A stretch of 64,000 nucleotides of DNA from Rhexocercosporidium sp. MPI-PUGE-AT-0058 (lineage: Eukaryota > Ascomycota > Leotiomycetes > Helotiales), in NCBI GenBank assembly GCA_020746875.1, contig JAGTJL010000001.1, forward strand, positions 1,922,001-1,986,000. Reading direction: 5' to 3'. Position 1 is the first letter of the stretch. Each line of letters begins with the position of its first letter. Both the position numbers and the translations under genes were made by a program. A model generated the notes under the pieces. The model saw only the letters and a list, made by a program, of their open reading frames with translations, was not told the DNA's origin and did no database searches. Below, one piece after another: positions 35,697 to 46,832 of this stretch.

Positions 35697-36036
35697 TCTA
35701 GACAATCGGTTGGATATTGACAACACCAACAATGGCTTTGTGCTCTGATTGGCAATGCTTCGAGTGCTTGCAATATATTGCTTTTCACAACGCCACGGCG
35801 GCCAACCTGTCTCATGATTTCTGCTCCGATTCGTCAAGCGTCGCTGTCAACCTGAATAGTCAGTTGGCACTGTGAGCTAAATGGTGCAGTATTATGTTTA
35901 TTGCCGTTGAGGATTCGAAACCATATCGAGGGCAAGGTTGATGGAGAATCGTGAGCTTAGGCGGGAGCCTAATCTTGCCAATTCAGATTCGAATTCGAAC
36001 GAAAGCTGCGACGTGCAACAAAACCGAAACCAAGTC

Positions 36037-36063
36037 CACGTGATCATCATATGCACGTGATCA
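36037..36063. promoter_or_regulatory. paired E-box elements, CACGTGATCA twice
   Basis: Two identical 10-mers start 17 bp apart, about 670-690 bp upstream of the ankyrin-CorA start. CACGTG is the core site of bHLH regulators such as Cbf1-type factors; use here is inferred. Confidence 0.4.
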
Positions 36064-36506
36064 CCGGGGTTTTCTGACTCTGGTTTGATTTCGTGGGAAA
36101 CGGTGCTTCGAGGCTATCCACGGCCCTGAAAACGAGAAATTTGTGTGGGTCACTTAATCAATTTGTGAATGATTTACTCCAACAATTACTTGTGGCCCTT
36201 GGTTTCACAGTGTCAGATAATCATGTGAGATGGAAGTTGTCTTGGACTACCAGGGTCTGTCCAGAACCGACTACTAGTGGCGTCATATCATGTCTCCAGA
36301 TGAAAGAGTGACTTGTAATGGAACTTTCAATCATCTCTATCTTCGAAGTATTAACCTGTACAATGATATCTTATGTGGTGATTTGAAGTTGCCAGTAGGA
36401 GTGAAACACCCTCAATTAAACAACAGCAGAAACGATACTTCAACGCCACCTTCCAATGTTCCAAGAATTCTCCCAAACCAAAAAATCTCAGAAAGCCATA
36501 CCCCAG

Positions 36507-38405
36507 CTAAGAAACCTTCTTCAATCTAACAAAACACTGTTGTGGTGCATGTGTCAATTTATCAACAGACGCATACCCACTCAAGCTCGGCGGACATTTT
36601 TCCAACTCAAACGTCCACATAATCAGCGTCAAGAAAATCCTCAGCTCGACATATGCCAGTCGTCGCCCATAGCACCCTCTAGGTCCCATGCCGAAAGTAA
36701 GCAACGGCCCCGCAGAAGCGCTAAACTCCTTGCCTCCATTCTCAGAGTTGATGAGCCATCGCTCAGGGTTAAAGTGGGCCATATCGGATGGGTCCCAGCT
36801 GCCGATTCGGTCTTTGGCTGTCAAAGCGCTTGGGCTACGGAGAGAGTCTTCGATTTGGAATGCGGGTGAGAAGATACTTGGGCCGTTACCCATAAAGAAT
36901 ACATCTGTTCCCTTGGGGATACGTTTCCCGAGGAGTTCGGTGTCGACGGTGGATGTGCGGATAACAGCTGCTTCAGTGAGGGAACATCGAATGATTTCCT
37001 CCTGTGCGGCGTCAAGGTATGGGATGCTTGTCTTGGCGATCTCTGCTGCTGTGGGCTTTCTGTTCTCGGACACGGCAGTCGCATGGCCTGCGAAAATCTC
37101 GGCTCGTAGTTTGTCCTGGACGTTTGGGTTATCAGCCAAGAATTTGAGGGCCCAGGTGATCGTCGTTGCAGTTGTATCATGAGCAGCGACGACAAATCCG
37201 AAGATCTAGACGTGTTAGTATTTTGTGTAACGTTTAGGATATCTTGTCGTACCTCGTCGTACATGGCTCTCGAGTGAAACAGCGGTGCTCGTCCCTCCTT
37301 TTCACATGCGATCAATTCTCTCCTCATAATATCGTCCATTGCACACCTCACATCCAAATCCTTTTCTCTTCGCCCTTCAAATCGAATCCTAGTTTTCTCG
37401 ACCTCATCTCTGATGAAATTGTCCTTGGCTGTGGTTGCTTTACGGTATGAAGGGAGCTGGCGGATGAGCCAATGTACTAAAACCGGCATAGGTGATTTGA
37501 TGCTGGTCTCTAGAGTCTCCGTGAGGTAGACAACAGCCGCCATAGACTCAGGCAGTGGTGACTCTGGAATGGTCACCTCGATGTCATTGTTAATTGGCAG
37601 CTCAAGATTCTGGATCGATGTTATTTTGCGAAGTGTAGCCTTGGTAGTACTGTTGGATATGTCTGCACCAAAGACCAGAAACCAAACAGCATCGAGCGCA
37701 GCGCGGTTCACATCGTTTGGGGCCTCGAATGGGTGACCCTGAGCGATCCTAGATTTCTCTTCCCAGACATCCAACATATCTAAACACGAAGTATATATCT
37801 GGGGCGCGGCGATCTTGTGAAGAAATGCTGGAGTCATTCTGTTCATGATATTAACATCAGTCCCAAAGTACGCCAAAATCATAGGAATCTAGAATTGATT
37901 CACGGAATATCCGCAGGGACGACGGCATCAGGATGGAGGTAGCTCACAAGTCTTGCAACCAACGTCTATGCTTCTTGAACTGCTCCTCCGGAGTCTTCAT
38001 TGAAATATGATGCTTGGGAATGAGTCCCATAAAAATATCACCAAAGAAATTCGATCTGTCAAACTCCTTCGTGCGTCTTAGCAACACATCCTGCGCCTCT
38101 CTAAAATCTGTGACAACAACCCACGGCCTGGCAAATGGCCTCGTGAATAGCTGTACGATCGGCGAATTGTGCTTGATATTGTGCGATGTCAGCCACACCA
38201 GGAGCTCCTTCGTCGCTCCTACGTGCTGGACCATCGACACCATATCGCCGAGGATGGACTCCGTAGCTTCTTTGTTGTAGGGTATTCCTGGGAGGGGAGA
38301 TGGAAGCGCCTTGCGGTATGCAACGTAGAAGGAGACTGTAAGTCCACCAAATAGCAGGAAGAAGGTGGGCAGGCTGAAGCCGAATATGGTGAAAGGTTCC
38401 GCCAT
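36507..38405 (-). CDS. cytochrome P450 monooxygenase
   Basis: Three exons (38405-37948, 37838-37253, 37205-36507) sum to 581 codons, giving 580 residues, a normal fungal P450 length. An N-terminal membrane anchor (FGFSLPTFFLLFGGLTVSFY) is followed by the proline hinge PSPLPGIPY. The first splice joins LQDL to MTPAFLH, so the frame between 37839 and 37947 is intron. The I-helix AAHDTTATT carries the oxygen-activating Asp-Thr-Thr, EEIIR is the ExxR motif, and the heme loop FGMGPRGCYGRRLA has the cysteine ligand. It would be an endoplasmic-reticulum enzyme using NADPH-P450 reductase. Substrate and CYP family cannot be stated. No biosynthetic partner adjoins it except possibly the decarboxylase 2 kb away. 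Confidence 0.94.
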
Positions 38406-40455
38406 ATTGAGATCGCTGGTATGTGAAGTCGTAAAACAGTTTCGAGACTGAAGAATCGGGATGCAGCTGGGAAAAGGGAATCAGAAAAGAATTAGGACCG
38501 AGAGAAGTAGCGTTGGTTTTGTCTCTCGATTCACCCTGTGTAGCCTTGTACTGCCCAGCCAAGGAACGACCAGATTGCGCTTCGGAGTCGGTGATGACCA
38601 GTCAGCTTATCTAGGCAAAAGGGACTCCAACGAATGAAATGCATATTATCGGTTAGAATTCTCGATTTTGGAATAGCATTTTCGTCTAGAGAGGTCACCA
38701 TCCCGGTCCCGGGTATGGGGTGTTGGACGTGCTACCGCTTTGGCTGGAGAAAGAGGCTAAGCGAGTCTCACTCCTTCTGTGCGCTCGGGTAATAAAATAG
38801 AATTATTCTAGATTCCTTTTTCTACTTCTGGAAAATGGTTGAGTAGGTACTTCTTGATGAACAAAATCTATCGAGATAAAAACTAGTCTAAAGCCTTAGT
38901 TGACCCTGCTATTTCTTTGAGTCCTTGAAGTATCTGCCAGCTGAGAAATGTTGTTTATCACATTGCATCAATCTTCACTCCAGCTTCCTCGCCGATGTCT
39001 TTTAAGCAATAAATCAGACTTGGGCTTTGCTTACATCAGCACGGGCTTTTGATATTTTGAAGTCATCCAAGAGAGTGCCCCTCGCTGTCTATGCCAGATC
39101 AACGTTGAAGATATTATTGCCACTCTCCACCATAAATGTAGAACTCGGAAAGTCGACATAGGTAAAGATCAAATTAAGACCAAAATGAAACCGACTTCCG
39201 ATGTGTTCCTGAAGAATGAGCATTTGAGTCGCAAAGGGGGTCCACCTGTAGCCTGACAGTCCTCGGACTCAGCCACCTATGGAAGCTTTGCTTGGACCAT
39301 GCAGAGAAGCCTTAGCTGCATCCATCAAGTACATAAGTTTCTGTTATATCTGAGTGATGACTAATTCTATCAAGAATTCCAATAAAATTACCTGGCATCG
39401 GCGCCTCTCATCTCACCAAGCGTATCAGATATCGTAAAAATGGTACCCAGCAGTAGCCTCCCCCTACCAATACAGCTTGCCTTTAACTACTCACCCATTA
39501 TAATTACTTCCTAATTAAGTTACAAGTTAGGGATCTGACTGAAGTTAGAAATGACTGTGTTTCAACCCCTCACCACTCTTCTAACTAATATCCCATTCTA
39601 GCCAAGCCATCAACCTTGTACGCGACATCCTCGTAGCTCGTACCCGAACCCGACTAATGAATATCCCAACCTCGCAAAGACGTTCCACAAAAAACGTATC
39701 ATCTAGAACAATATAGCCTTAAACCCGGAGCAAACGCGTTCGCTATGCTGTTATCTGACTGTGCTTATCAAACTAGCGAGCCTAGCCACTCCGGGCTTGG
39801 CTTCATGTCAGACAGTTAGACAGTCAGATAAATAAGCTGCTCGCTTATTGGCTGACCATGACGTCGGCCGCCAAACCATGGAAGCATTGAGGCGAAAGTG
39901 ATGGGTTGCTTTCCTGTTAGGTGCTGGTACTCCGTACTGTATGCCAAATTTGGTGGTTTGGAGAAGGCTCTTCCTTGTTGACAGGGTAGTGGGTGAGCGG
40001 TGAAAGGGGCGGTCACTAGCGAAAGACTCGCTTGGGAAAAGGGGCAAAACAGACTCAAGTTCTACAAGTACACGTCGGGCCGTTTCTAATTGATTGGTGG
40101 GGGTACACCAGATCCCGCAGTACTTTTGGAAATGGATCCTCGCCTTTCCAATTTTCGTGGTACGGAACCTCCAATGATCGCCAAGGAATTTCTGGTATGA
40201 TATTGCCGTGTGGTTCCGGTACCTGGACCAGTCCAGTTTCACTAGGAAACGGGTACGTGAAAGATCCAAATTAGGTGTGTAGGTCAATCCCAGGCCCGGA
40301 ACTCCGAAGTGCTTGTTCGAACCAAACGATATAGATTATCCAAATCTACTCATCTACCCATCTCTTCATCTACTGATCTACCCATCTACCCATATGCCCG
40401 GCCACTCATGTACCAATCCATCTATCCAAACCCCTTCACCCTAACCCCAAGGTCC
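38406..40455. other. intergenic region of 2.05 kb
   Basis: No gene is supported. The right edge (about 40345-40410) contains imperfect CTACCCAT-like repeats in the 3' flank of the decarboxylase. Near 38406-38560 is the P450 promoter. I could not recognise any transposon relic. Confidence 0.5.
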
Positions 40456-42193
40456 TTACAAACTCCCCGAAACATCCTCAATAGCAAGCATCAACCCATC
40501 AACCGTCCCCCTCCTCGTCTCTCTATTAACCACAACCCTAAAGAAACTGCCACTCTCCCCCGGCGCATAATCAACCATAAAGCCCCTCCTCAAAAGACCC
40601 TTCGAAATCCCCCTCGTCACTCTCGTGTTCTCCTCCTTCTTCGCACTCAACCTCCCTACCTTGGCAAAATAAAAACATACCTGCAGACATGGTGGCGGGT
40701 TCTCTGACACCAAGATAAAATCCTTATGATCTTGGATCTTCGTTGCGAAATACGAAGCGGTGGAGAAGGCGGCGTCGATTTGGGAGCCGAAACCTGATGT
40801 TCCGTAGTATATCCAGCTGAGCGCAAGTTTTAGGCTATCGCCTCGTCGTCCGCATTGGAGTGTCAGATCAGCGAGATCCCATACCTCTCCTCCCGCGCTG
40901 TCTGCCTCTTCGTGGAACAGATAACCCGCGGGCAGTGTATTCGCTTTATGGAATGTCGTCAGGTCTGGACAGAGCAGGAATGAGCAAGTCATAGGCACGC
41001 CCATCATTTTATGCGGATTAACAGCAAGTGAATCCGCCTGCTCAGCTCCGGCCATCTTGTGTTTCTGCGTAGGAGAGAAAATTACGCATCCGCCCCAGCT
41101 GCCGTCGATGTGCAGCCAGAGATTATATTTTTTGCATACGGCTGAGATCTCTTTGAAAGGGTCGTAAGAGCCGAGGACGGTGGTTCCTGCTGTGGCGTTG
41201 ACGTAGAAAGGCGTGAAATTCTCGTTCTTAGCTTTTTGCACGAGTTTCTCTAGTTCTGACGGGATCATTCGACCTTGCTCGTCGATTGGGACGGACCAGA
41301 CGTTGTTTGTCCCCAGACCGCACATCTGAGCTGCTTTCTCAAGCGAGTAGTGTCCATGAGCTGATGTGAAGAGAACGAATTTGTGGTTTCCATTCCCGGC
41401 TGTCTTACTTTCCGGGTAGAGCGTGTTTCGGGCGATGATAATGGATGTTGTGTTTGAGGCACTGCCTCCTTGGGTACTGATCCCGCCTGCATGAGGGCCG
41501 CTGAATCCAAATAAATTTGCGAAGGCTTTTGCTGTTGTCTTCTCGATTACTGTGAGTGCAGGAGAGACTTGGAAGACATGGACCTGGATCATTAGCATTC
41601 TCGCTCTAATAGCCGAGCGGTAAAGACTTACATTTGTATTTAGAACCGCGAGCAAGAGCTCGGATATAACTCCAACCTTCTACAAGTTAGAATGGTTGCA
41701 TATAGTGAAGTTGTCGTTTGGGAGACATACAGCATTTGTACTAGCATACAACTTATCCAAGAAACCTTGATCCCAAGTGTTCACACTGTACTGAAGCACT
41801 TGCTCAACAGTGGCCAAAAGTCCCTCTTTTCCTTTCCCATCACCCGAAAGATCAAAATTCATAAGCTGAGCCAACTTCTCTGGTTTGTGATGCTCAATGA
41901 GAGCTGTTCGGGGACCACCACCAGGAATAGCTAGTCCATGACCCGTATGCTTTGAAGGTGCATCTTCATCTGCTGATCTGATGAATGGAATTATGAGAGA
42001 TTGGACAGCATTGAGTAGCTGGGAATTATTAGCCTCTGCATATTGTCCGAAATTCCAGGGTTTGTTTGCTAGAGAATGGGTCAAATATAATATAGGGAAA
42101 GACGCTGCTCACATCGTCAACCTCATCAGCTCGATTAAGGAGTGTCTTCGCGTCACCATTCCGGATCGGCAGATATTCTCCATTTGAACCCAT
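40456..42193 (-). CDS. group II PLP-dependent decarboxylase (glutamate/cysteine-sulfinate/diaminobutyrate type)
   Basis: Four exons (42193-42113, 42018-41731, 41679-41632, 41583-40456) give 514 residues. Choosing the CAG acceptor at 42019 restores the family N-terminus, joining RADEVDD to LLNAVQSLIIPFI. The 16-codon third exon supplies KVGVISELLLAVLNTN. Core features of the aspartate-aminotransferase fold are clear: GGSASNTTSIIIARN, the stacking His in TSAHGHYSLEKAA, LWLHIDGSWGG with the cofactor Asp, and SLAVNPHKMMGVPM with the Schiff-base Lys. LQCGRRGDSLKLALSW completes the set. It decarboxylates an acidic or basic amino acid, but the exact substrate is not predictable from these motifs. 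The protein is probably cytosolic. Confidence 0.93.
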
Positions 42194-42812
42194 TTGGAAA
42201 GATGTAAATGTGAGAAACAACAAGAAATGTATTCCAGTGAAGGAATGCGAGTTTCTCAATAGATAAAAGACGATTTCCAATAATTAATGAATGTATCTAG
42301 CCAAGAATCCCATCTCCTCCACCTACTGGACAAAGAAAGTTTTTTGTCAGAACGCCTCGGAATGACGACTAGTTTAGTGGGCTTTAGCTAATCGACGTCA
42401 AACCGACACGGTAGACCCGTTCAAGCAATTTGAGGGGGCTTTCGCCCCACTCTCAAATTCTTGACGGAATGCTCTCAAAAGCAGAACGTTAAGAGGTTGC
42501 CTTGTGGAATACGTTTAAGGTAGCATCAAAATCATCACGCTTGCTCAGCGCAAGGCAAATAGGTTCGTTACCTTTTGTCATCATCTGGTTAGACGTGCAA
42601 CCTGACTTTCAATTGTTTATCCTCGGCTGAGATGAAATCTTTAAAGTGGGGGTGGGGGGTTTCCATTGATGTGCAGGGGGCAGAATCGCCCAAAGAAGTT
42701 CACCGCCCAGACGCGGCCGCTCGAATTATTTCTCTCTCTCATAAAAAAGTTCGAGACTCATGCACGATAGCCAGCACTTCACGATAGGAAGATATTCCAA
42801 ATAACCACCACA
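42194..42812. promoter_or_regulatory. bidirectional promoter region, decarboxylase and NOP9
   Basis: This is a 619-bp spacer between divergent starts. The NOP9-proximal part has a short CT run near 42730. No specific site is claimed. Confidence 0.45.
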
Positions 42813-45248
42813 ATGCCCAAGGAAAACAAACACAGCAGAGGGCGGAGAGACGAGAAGAAATTGAAGCGCAAGAGAGAAAAGGGCGAAGATGATATCCAGG
42901 ACCAGAACAAGAGGCAAAAATCGCAAGACCCAGCTGAGGATATAGACGTTCAATTCATCGGCACGGACAATGCTACTCCTACAGTTGGAGATGGCCTCGC
43001 AGATGGAGAGGGCCAGGGAGAAGAAGGAGGAGCAACAGAGAGACCTTTCTATGGTATGCTCGAAGACCAAGAGCAGGAATACTTCCGCCGCGCCGACGAG
43101 CTCCTCGAACAGAACGACTTCCCCTCCTCTGAAGAGCGCGCCCTCTTCCTAGCGAACGTCTACCGCGAAGCCGAAGGTAAAGAGCTGAAGATCGCATGCA
43201 GCCAGTCGTGTTCGCGACTGATGGAGAGGCTGATCCTGCTGAGTACCGTGGAGCAGAAGAAGAAGCTGTTTGGGACGTTTGGTGGGAATTATCCGCATTT
43301 AATACAACATCGGTTTGCGAGCCATTGCTGCGAGACACTGTTTATTCAGTCGGCCAATGTGGTTACGGAGGAGCTAACTGCGGACTCGAAGGCCAAGAAG
43401 AAGAATGCTGCCGTGGGAGAGGGTGCTGAGATGGATGCGGAGATGAAGGGGGAAGAGGAATTACTTTCTATGGAAGACCTCTTCCTGCAAACTCTGGACG
43501 AGTTGGAAGGCCAAATGACATTCCTCCTCACCGACCGCTTCGCATCACATACCCTCCGCGTTCTACTGGTCATTCTCTCCGGCCGAGCTCTGGAAAAAGC
43601 ATCAACAAGAACTCTCATGCAGAGTAAGAAAAAGGAAAGGATTTCCATTACAGGTCTAGACAACAGCCCGACAGAACTCTCACTCAACAAACGTGCCGTC
43701 CCTTCATCCTTTCAATTCGCAATCGACAAGATCATATCCGACACGATCGCCACAATGGACACGACATTCATCCATATCCTAGCGACTCACCCGACCGGGA
43801 ACCCAACTCTCCAACTCCTCCTCGAGCTCGAACTCACAAACCCCAATTCAAAGAAAGGCGTCAACGCTTCCGAGAAAACCATCATCTCCGCCCTCCTCCC
43901 AGACGACATTACAGCCGAGAAGAGCGAATCCCAAACCTTCATCAATGGCATCCTCTACGACGCTATAGGTTCCCGCTTGCTTGAAACAATTGTCACCTTC
44001 GCACCCGGCAAGCTCTTCAAGCAAATCTATCGCACCATCTTCAAAGACCGCATAGCTGCCGTAGCCAGGAACGAGATCTCCTCCTACGTAGCCATCAAAG
44101 TGCTCAACCGTCTCAGCAAAGAAGATCTCGAAGAGGCAGTCGAAGCTATCGTCCCCCAAATCGAAGGCCTAGTCCAGAGAAACAGGACCGTGATCATCAA
44201 AACCCTCCTCGAGAGATGTCACGCCAGAGGTGCAGATACCAAAGGTCTCGTAGACGCAATCGCCGCATCCTACGATCCTAAAACATCAAACGTCCTCCTG
44301 AAAATGTCCTGCATAGACGACATCGCTACCCTACTAACCAGCACACAACCAACACCAGAAAGCGAATCCTCACCAGCCCAGCAAGCTAAACCCACAGCCT
44401 CCCAACTCCACGGCTCCCTCCTCGCACAATCCATGCTTTCCATCCCCGGCCCACCAGCCCTCCTAATCCAAGACTCCCTCCTCTCGCTCCCACCACAAAT
44501 CCTCCTCGCCCTCTCAATCTACACGACGACCTCGCATATAATCCAATCCGCCCTCCTCCCTACAATATCAAATACAATACCCTTTCGCCGGAAATTCATC
44601 AACGCCCTCCTCTTCCCTCCTTCCTCAGAAAATGAAGACGAAACCACACCACCAACCCTCACCCTAGCCCTCTCCCCCACAGGCTCCCACGTCCTTGACG
44701 CTCTGCTGTCAAGCACCGCATCCCCAACATCACTCACATCAAGCACCACCTCGGTGCCCCTCTTCTCCCTCACCGAACGCATCGCCTCCATTCTCCTCTC
44801 CCATGAGTCTCAACTCCGCGAGAGCTGGACAGGTCGCATCGTCCTTCGGAATTGGTCACTTGATCTGTTCAAGCGTCGCCGCGGCGACTGGGTCAAGAAA
44901 GTTAAAGAAGCTTCTCTTGAGAAGATGCGTGCTCTCCCTTCCATCACTTCCACGTCTACCGAGTCTCAAATCAACCAAGACGAAAACGAAAATGAGAATG
45001 GAGATGTTGAAGAGGGTAAGGGCAAAGAACCTAAAGTCTCGGCCCCGGGAATGGGCAAGAAAAACAGGAAGGATAGGAAGATGGCCAAGCACGCTGCGAA
45101 GGAAGCAGCTAAGGGACCACAGAAGAGCGCGATCCAGCTTGCGAGGGAGAAGTTTGCGAAGGGGAAGGCTGAGAGGGGTGCTGGAGCTGGGAAAGGCGCT
45201 GGGAAGGATTATAGGACGGGTGCAAATGCTAAGCCCGTTAGTGCCTGA
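42813..45248 (+). CDS. nucleolar protein 9 (Pumilio-repeat ribosome biogenesis factor)
   Basis: One exon encodes 811 residues. Nop9 is a nucleolar PUF-like RNA-binding protein needed for 18S rRNA maturation, where it protects the site at the 3' end of 18S in 20S pre-rRNA. The N-terminal 30 residues are strongly basic (KKLKRKREKG), a nucleolar signal. The diagnostic block RPFYGMLEDQEQEYFRRADE follows, near residues 77-96. Pumilio-type repeats are visible as SQSCSRLMERLI, HRFASHCCETLF, DRFASHTLRVLL, YDAIGSRLLETI and SSYVAIKVLNRL. The C-terminal 90 residues are Lys/Ala-rich and disordered. The Asn/Glu-rich stretch near 720-740 is low complexity. Single-copy housekeeping identity is clear. Confidence 0.97.
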   Translation: MPKENKHSRGRRDEKKLKRKREKGEDDIQDQNKRQKSQDPAEDIDVQFIGTDNATPTVGDGLADGEGQGEEGGATERPFYGMLEDQEQEYFRRADELLEQNDFPSSEERALFLANVYREAEGKELKIACSQSCSRLMERLILLSTVEQKKKLFGTFGGNYPHLIQHRFASHCCETLFIQSANVVTEELTADSKAKKKNAAVGEGAEMDAEMKGEEELLSMEDLFLQTLDELEGQMTFLLTDRFASHTLRVLLVILSGRALEKASTRTLMQSKKKERISITGLDNSPTELSLNKRAVPSSFQFAIDKIISDTIATMDTTFIHILATHPTGNPTLQLLLELELTNPNSKKGVNASEKTIISALLPDDITAEKSESQTFINGILYDAIGSRLLETIVTFAPGKLFKQIYRTIFKDRIAAVARNEISSYVAIKVLNRLSKEDLEEAVEAIVPQIEGLVQRNRTVIIKTLLERCHARGADTKGLVDAIAASYDPKTSNVLLKMSCIDDIATLLTSTQPTPESESSPAQQAKPTASQLHGSLLAQSMLSIPGPPALLIQDSLLSLPPQILLALSIYTTTSHIIQSALLPTISNTIPFRRKFINALLFPPSSENEDETTPPTLTLALSPTGSHVLDALLSSTASPTSLTSSTTSVPLFSLTERIASILLSHESQLRESWTGRIVLRNWSLDLFKRRRGDWVKKVKEASLEKMRALPSITSTSTESQINQDENENENGDVEEGKGKEPKVSAPGMGKKNRKDRKMAKHAAKEAAKGPQKSAIQLAREKFAKGKAERGAGAGKGAGKDYRTGANAKPVSA

Positions 45249-45732
45249 TTTGTTGATCTCTATGTTGTGTTTGTATGGGTGGAAGTTAAATAGGGAGATG
45301 GTTAAAGCTGTCTAATGAACGGATGAACAGATAAAGCCTGAATAGACACTTCTCTCTTTCCTCTCCACTTGGCTTCTCAAACACAAAAGTGGAGTATTTC
45401 GTCCCGCCAAGCCGAAAGAAAACATCAATCGTCTTGATTCATGTCAAGATTTTGAGTGGCAGCAGCTGTCTACCTCCAAACCACTTACTCCCACAGCTAC
45501 AATTCTCATCCAACCTAAGTCACCTTTTCCTTACACTCGCACCCCTTTCTTCCCATCATCAACCGAAACCAGACATATATCAAGATACCCAAGACTTCCA
45601 TAAGCCGTAATCTCTCAACCCAATATCGACACACTCGGCCAGCACCATTCCTATCCCTTCTCATCCTTCACTCCCCATTTCCTCCCTCTCAAACCTAACC
45701 CTCTCCAGCCTTCCACATCTCATATACACTCT

Positions 45733-45818
45733 CCCACGACCCTCCCCTCTCTTCTCCTCTCCTCTCCAAGTCAATCCCACGACCCTTCCCTCTCTTCTCC
45801 TCTCCTCTCCAAGTCAAT
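45733..45818 (+). repeat. tandem duplication, period 43 bp, two copies
   Basis: Copy 1 is 45733-45775 and copy 2 is 45776-45818. They differ at one base (CCCTCCC against CCCTTCC). Both are CT-rich. Confidence 0.85.
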
Positions 45819-45871
45819 CCATTCCAATCCTACCCATCTACCACCTTATCCTCAGCCCTACACACCACACG

Positions 45872-45872
<1 letters not shown>

Positions 45873-45930
<58 letters not shown>
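45873..45930 (+). repeat. (AC)29 microsatellite
   Basis: An uninterrupted AC dinucleotide tract of 58 nt lies in the NOP9/Argonaute spacer. It is likely polymorphic between strains. Confidence 0.95.
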
Positions 45931-45931
<1 letters not shown>

Positions 45932-45994
45932 ATCTTCTCTCTCTCTCAAAGAAGAAAACAATCTAAAAAGCACCATTCACGGAGCGATCAGGAA

Positions 45995-46111
45995 ATGAGA
46001 AGAAAAGGGCACAGGGCGAAGAAGAAAGAGAGACTTGGTCATAACGTTGACTCTTCGCTCAAAGACTTTCTTTCTCTCCAAGACCCACAGAGGACGGAGA
46101 TGGATAGATAG
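45995..46111 (+). CDS. possible 38-residue basic small ORF
   Basis: The first ATG after the pyrimidine- and AC-rich leader opens 38 codons, starting MRRKGHRAKKKERLGHN and ending at a TAG at 46109. It is Lys/Arg-rich in the first half. No homolog is recognised. Support is only positional, and chance is a serious alternative. Confidence 0.15.
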   Translation: MRRKGHRAKKKERLGHNVDSSLKDFLSLQDPQRTEMDR

Positions 46112-46832
46112 ACCCCTTCAATTACTTGACTCAACTTACCTTTTCGAGTGAAGATATCTTGAATGTTCTGCTATATGTATCCCAGGCTGGCGGTTCGTAG
46201 GCTCGTTTGAGGTGGTACCTGCCGATTTGATGATTCAATGATTCGATGACTTTATTACTCGAAAGGAACGGGACGATTAAGAGTAGTGTGAGAGAGACGG
46301 TCCACATGAGTTAAAGTTTGCCACAACTTTCCCAAGACTCAAGAAGTCTAGAAAGACCAAACACAGATCTCAACTCAGACATATGCTCAAAATGAAGATT
46401 TCTTAAAGTTAGAAGCTTAAGCTTGATTATTCGTTTCACAACCAAGGTCACACAACCAAAGACAAGATATTTCTGCATGTTCATAGCATTGCTAACTATC
46501 CTTTCGCCGTACTGGATCTCCAGTGAAGTATTCATCGTCTTTGCTCATCATCATCAATCATCTCCCATAATGTTCGCACTCAGGCATCCAATTCCATAAG
46601 CCTCCCTCAAAGCACTTTTGAAGAAGAGAAATATAATACAAGTCTGCAGCCAAGCAACCATCAATCCGCCATATTCGGCCCCCAGAAGAAGGGGGTGTCG
46701 AGATTCGCAGGCAAGGGAAGACGTACTGACAGCCAGGGATCGCAATGATCAAACGGATGTAATAAGAACAGGCAAGAAGTGATATGGTGACGAAGCATTC
46801 GCAAGGGCAAACACTCTCAAATGATTGGGAAT

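Larger units (their letters stand above)
35370..36506. other. intergenic: promoter of ankyrin-CorA, 3' flank of P450
   Basis: These 1.1 kb contain a run of 17 C (35680-35696) and two direct copies of CACGTGATCA (36037-36046 and 36054-36063). The ORF at 35525-35815 spans the homopolymer and is not convincing as a gene. Confidence 0.5.
45249..46832. other. spacer between convergent NOP9 and Argonaute genes
   Basis: Both flanking genes end here, so no promoter is required. Yet 45480-45960 looks like a plus-strand promoter and leader, being rich in CT, CCAC and CA. It holds the 43-bp duplication, the (AC)29 repeat and a small ORF. The right third is the Argonaute 3' flank. Confidence 0.5.

Noticed and set aside
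35525..35815. 96-residue minus-strand ORF
   Set aside because: It runs through the C17 homopolymer, giving polyglycine, and has no recognisable feature.
37839..37947. Start MILAYFGTDVNIMNR for a separate P450 fragment
   Set aside because: Joining 37948 to 37838 gives the expected LQDLMTPAFLH, so this stretch is intron and the P450 is one gene.
38406..40455. Possible transposon relic
   Set aside because: No terminal repeats, reverse-transcriptase or transposase motifs, or strong AT bias could be seen.
42019..42112. Coding extension SLANKPWNFGQYAEANNS in the decarboxylase
   Set aside because: The splice from 42113 to 42018 restores the family N-terminus in phase, and the extension is intronic.
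44695..45315. 206-residue ORF overlapping the NOP9 3' end
   Set aside because: It is a frame-shifted shadow of the Lys-rich NOP9 C-terminus.
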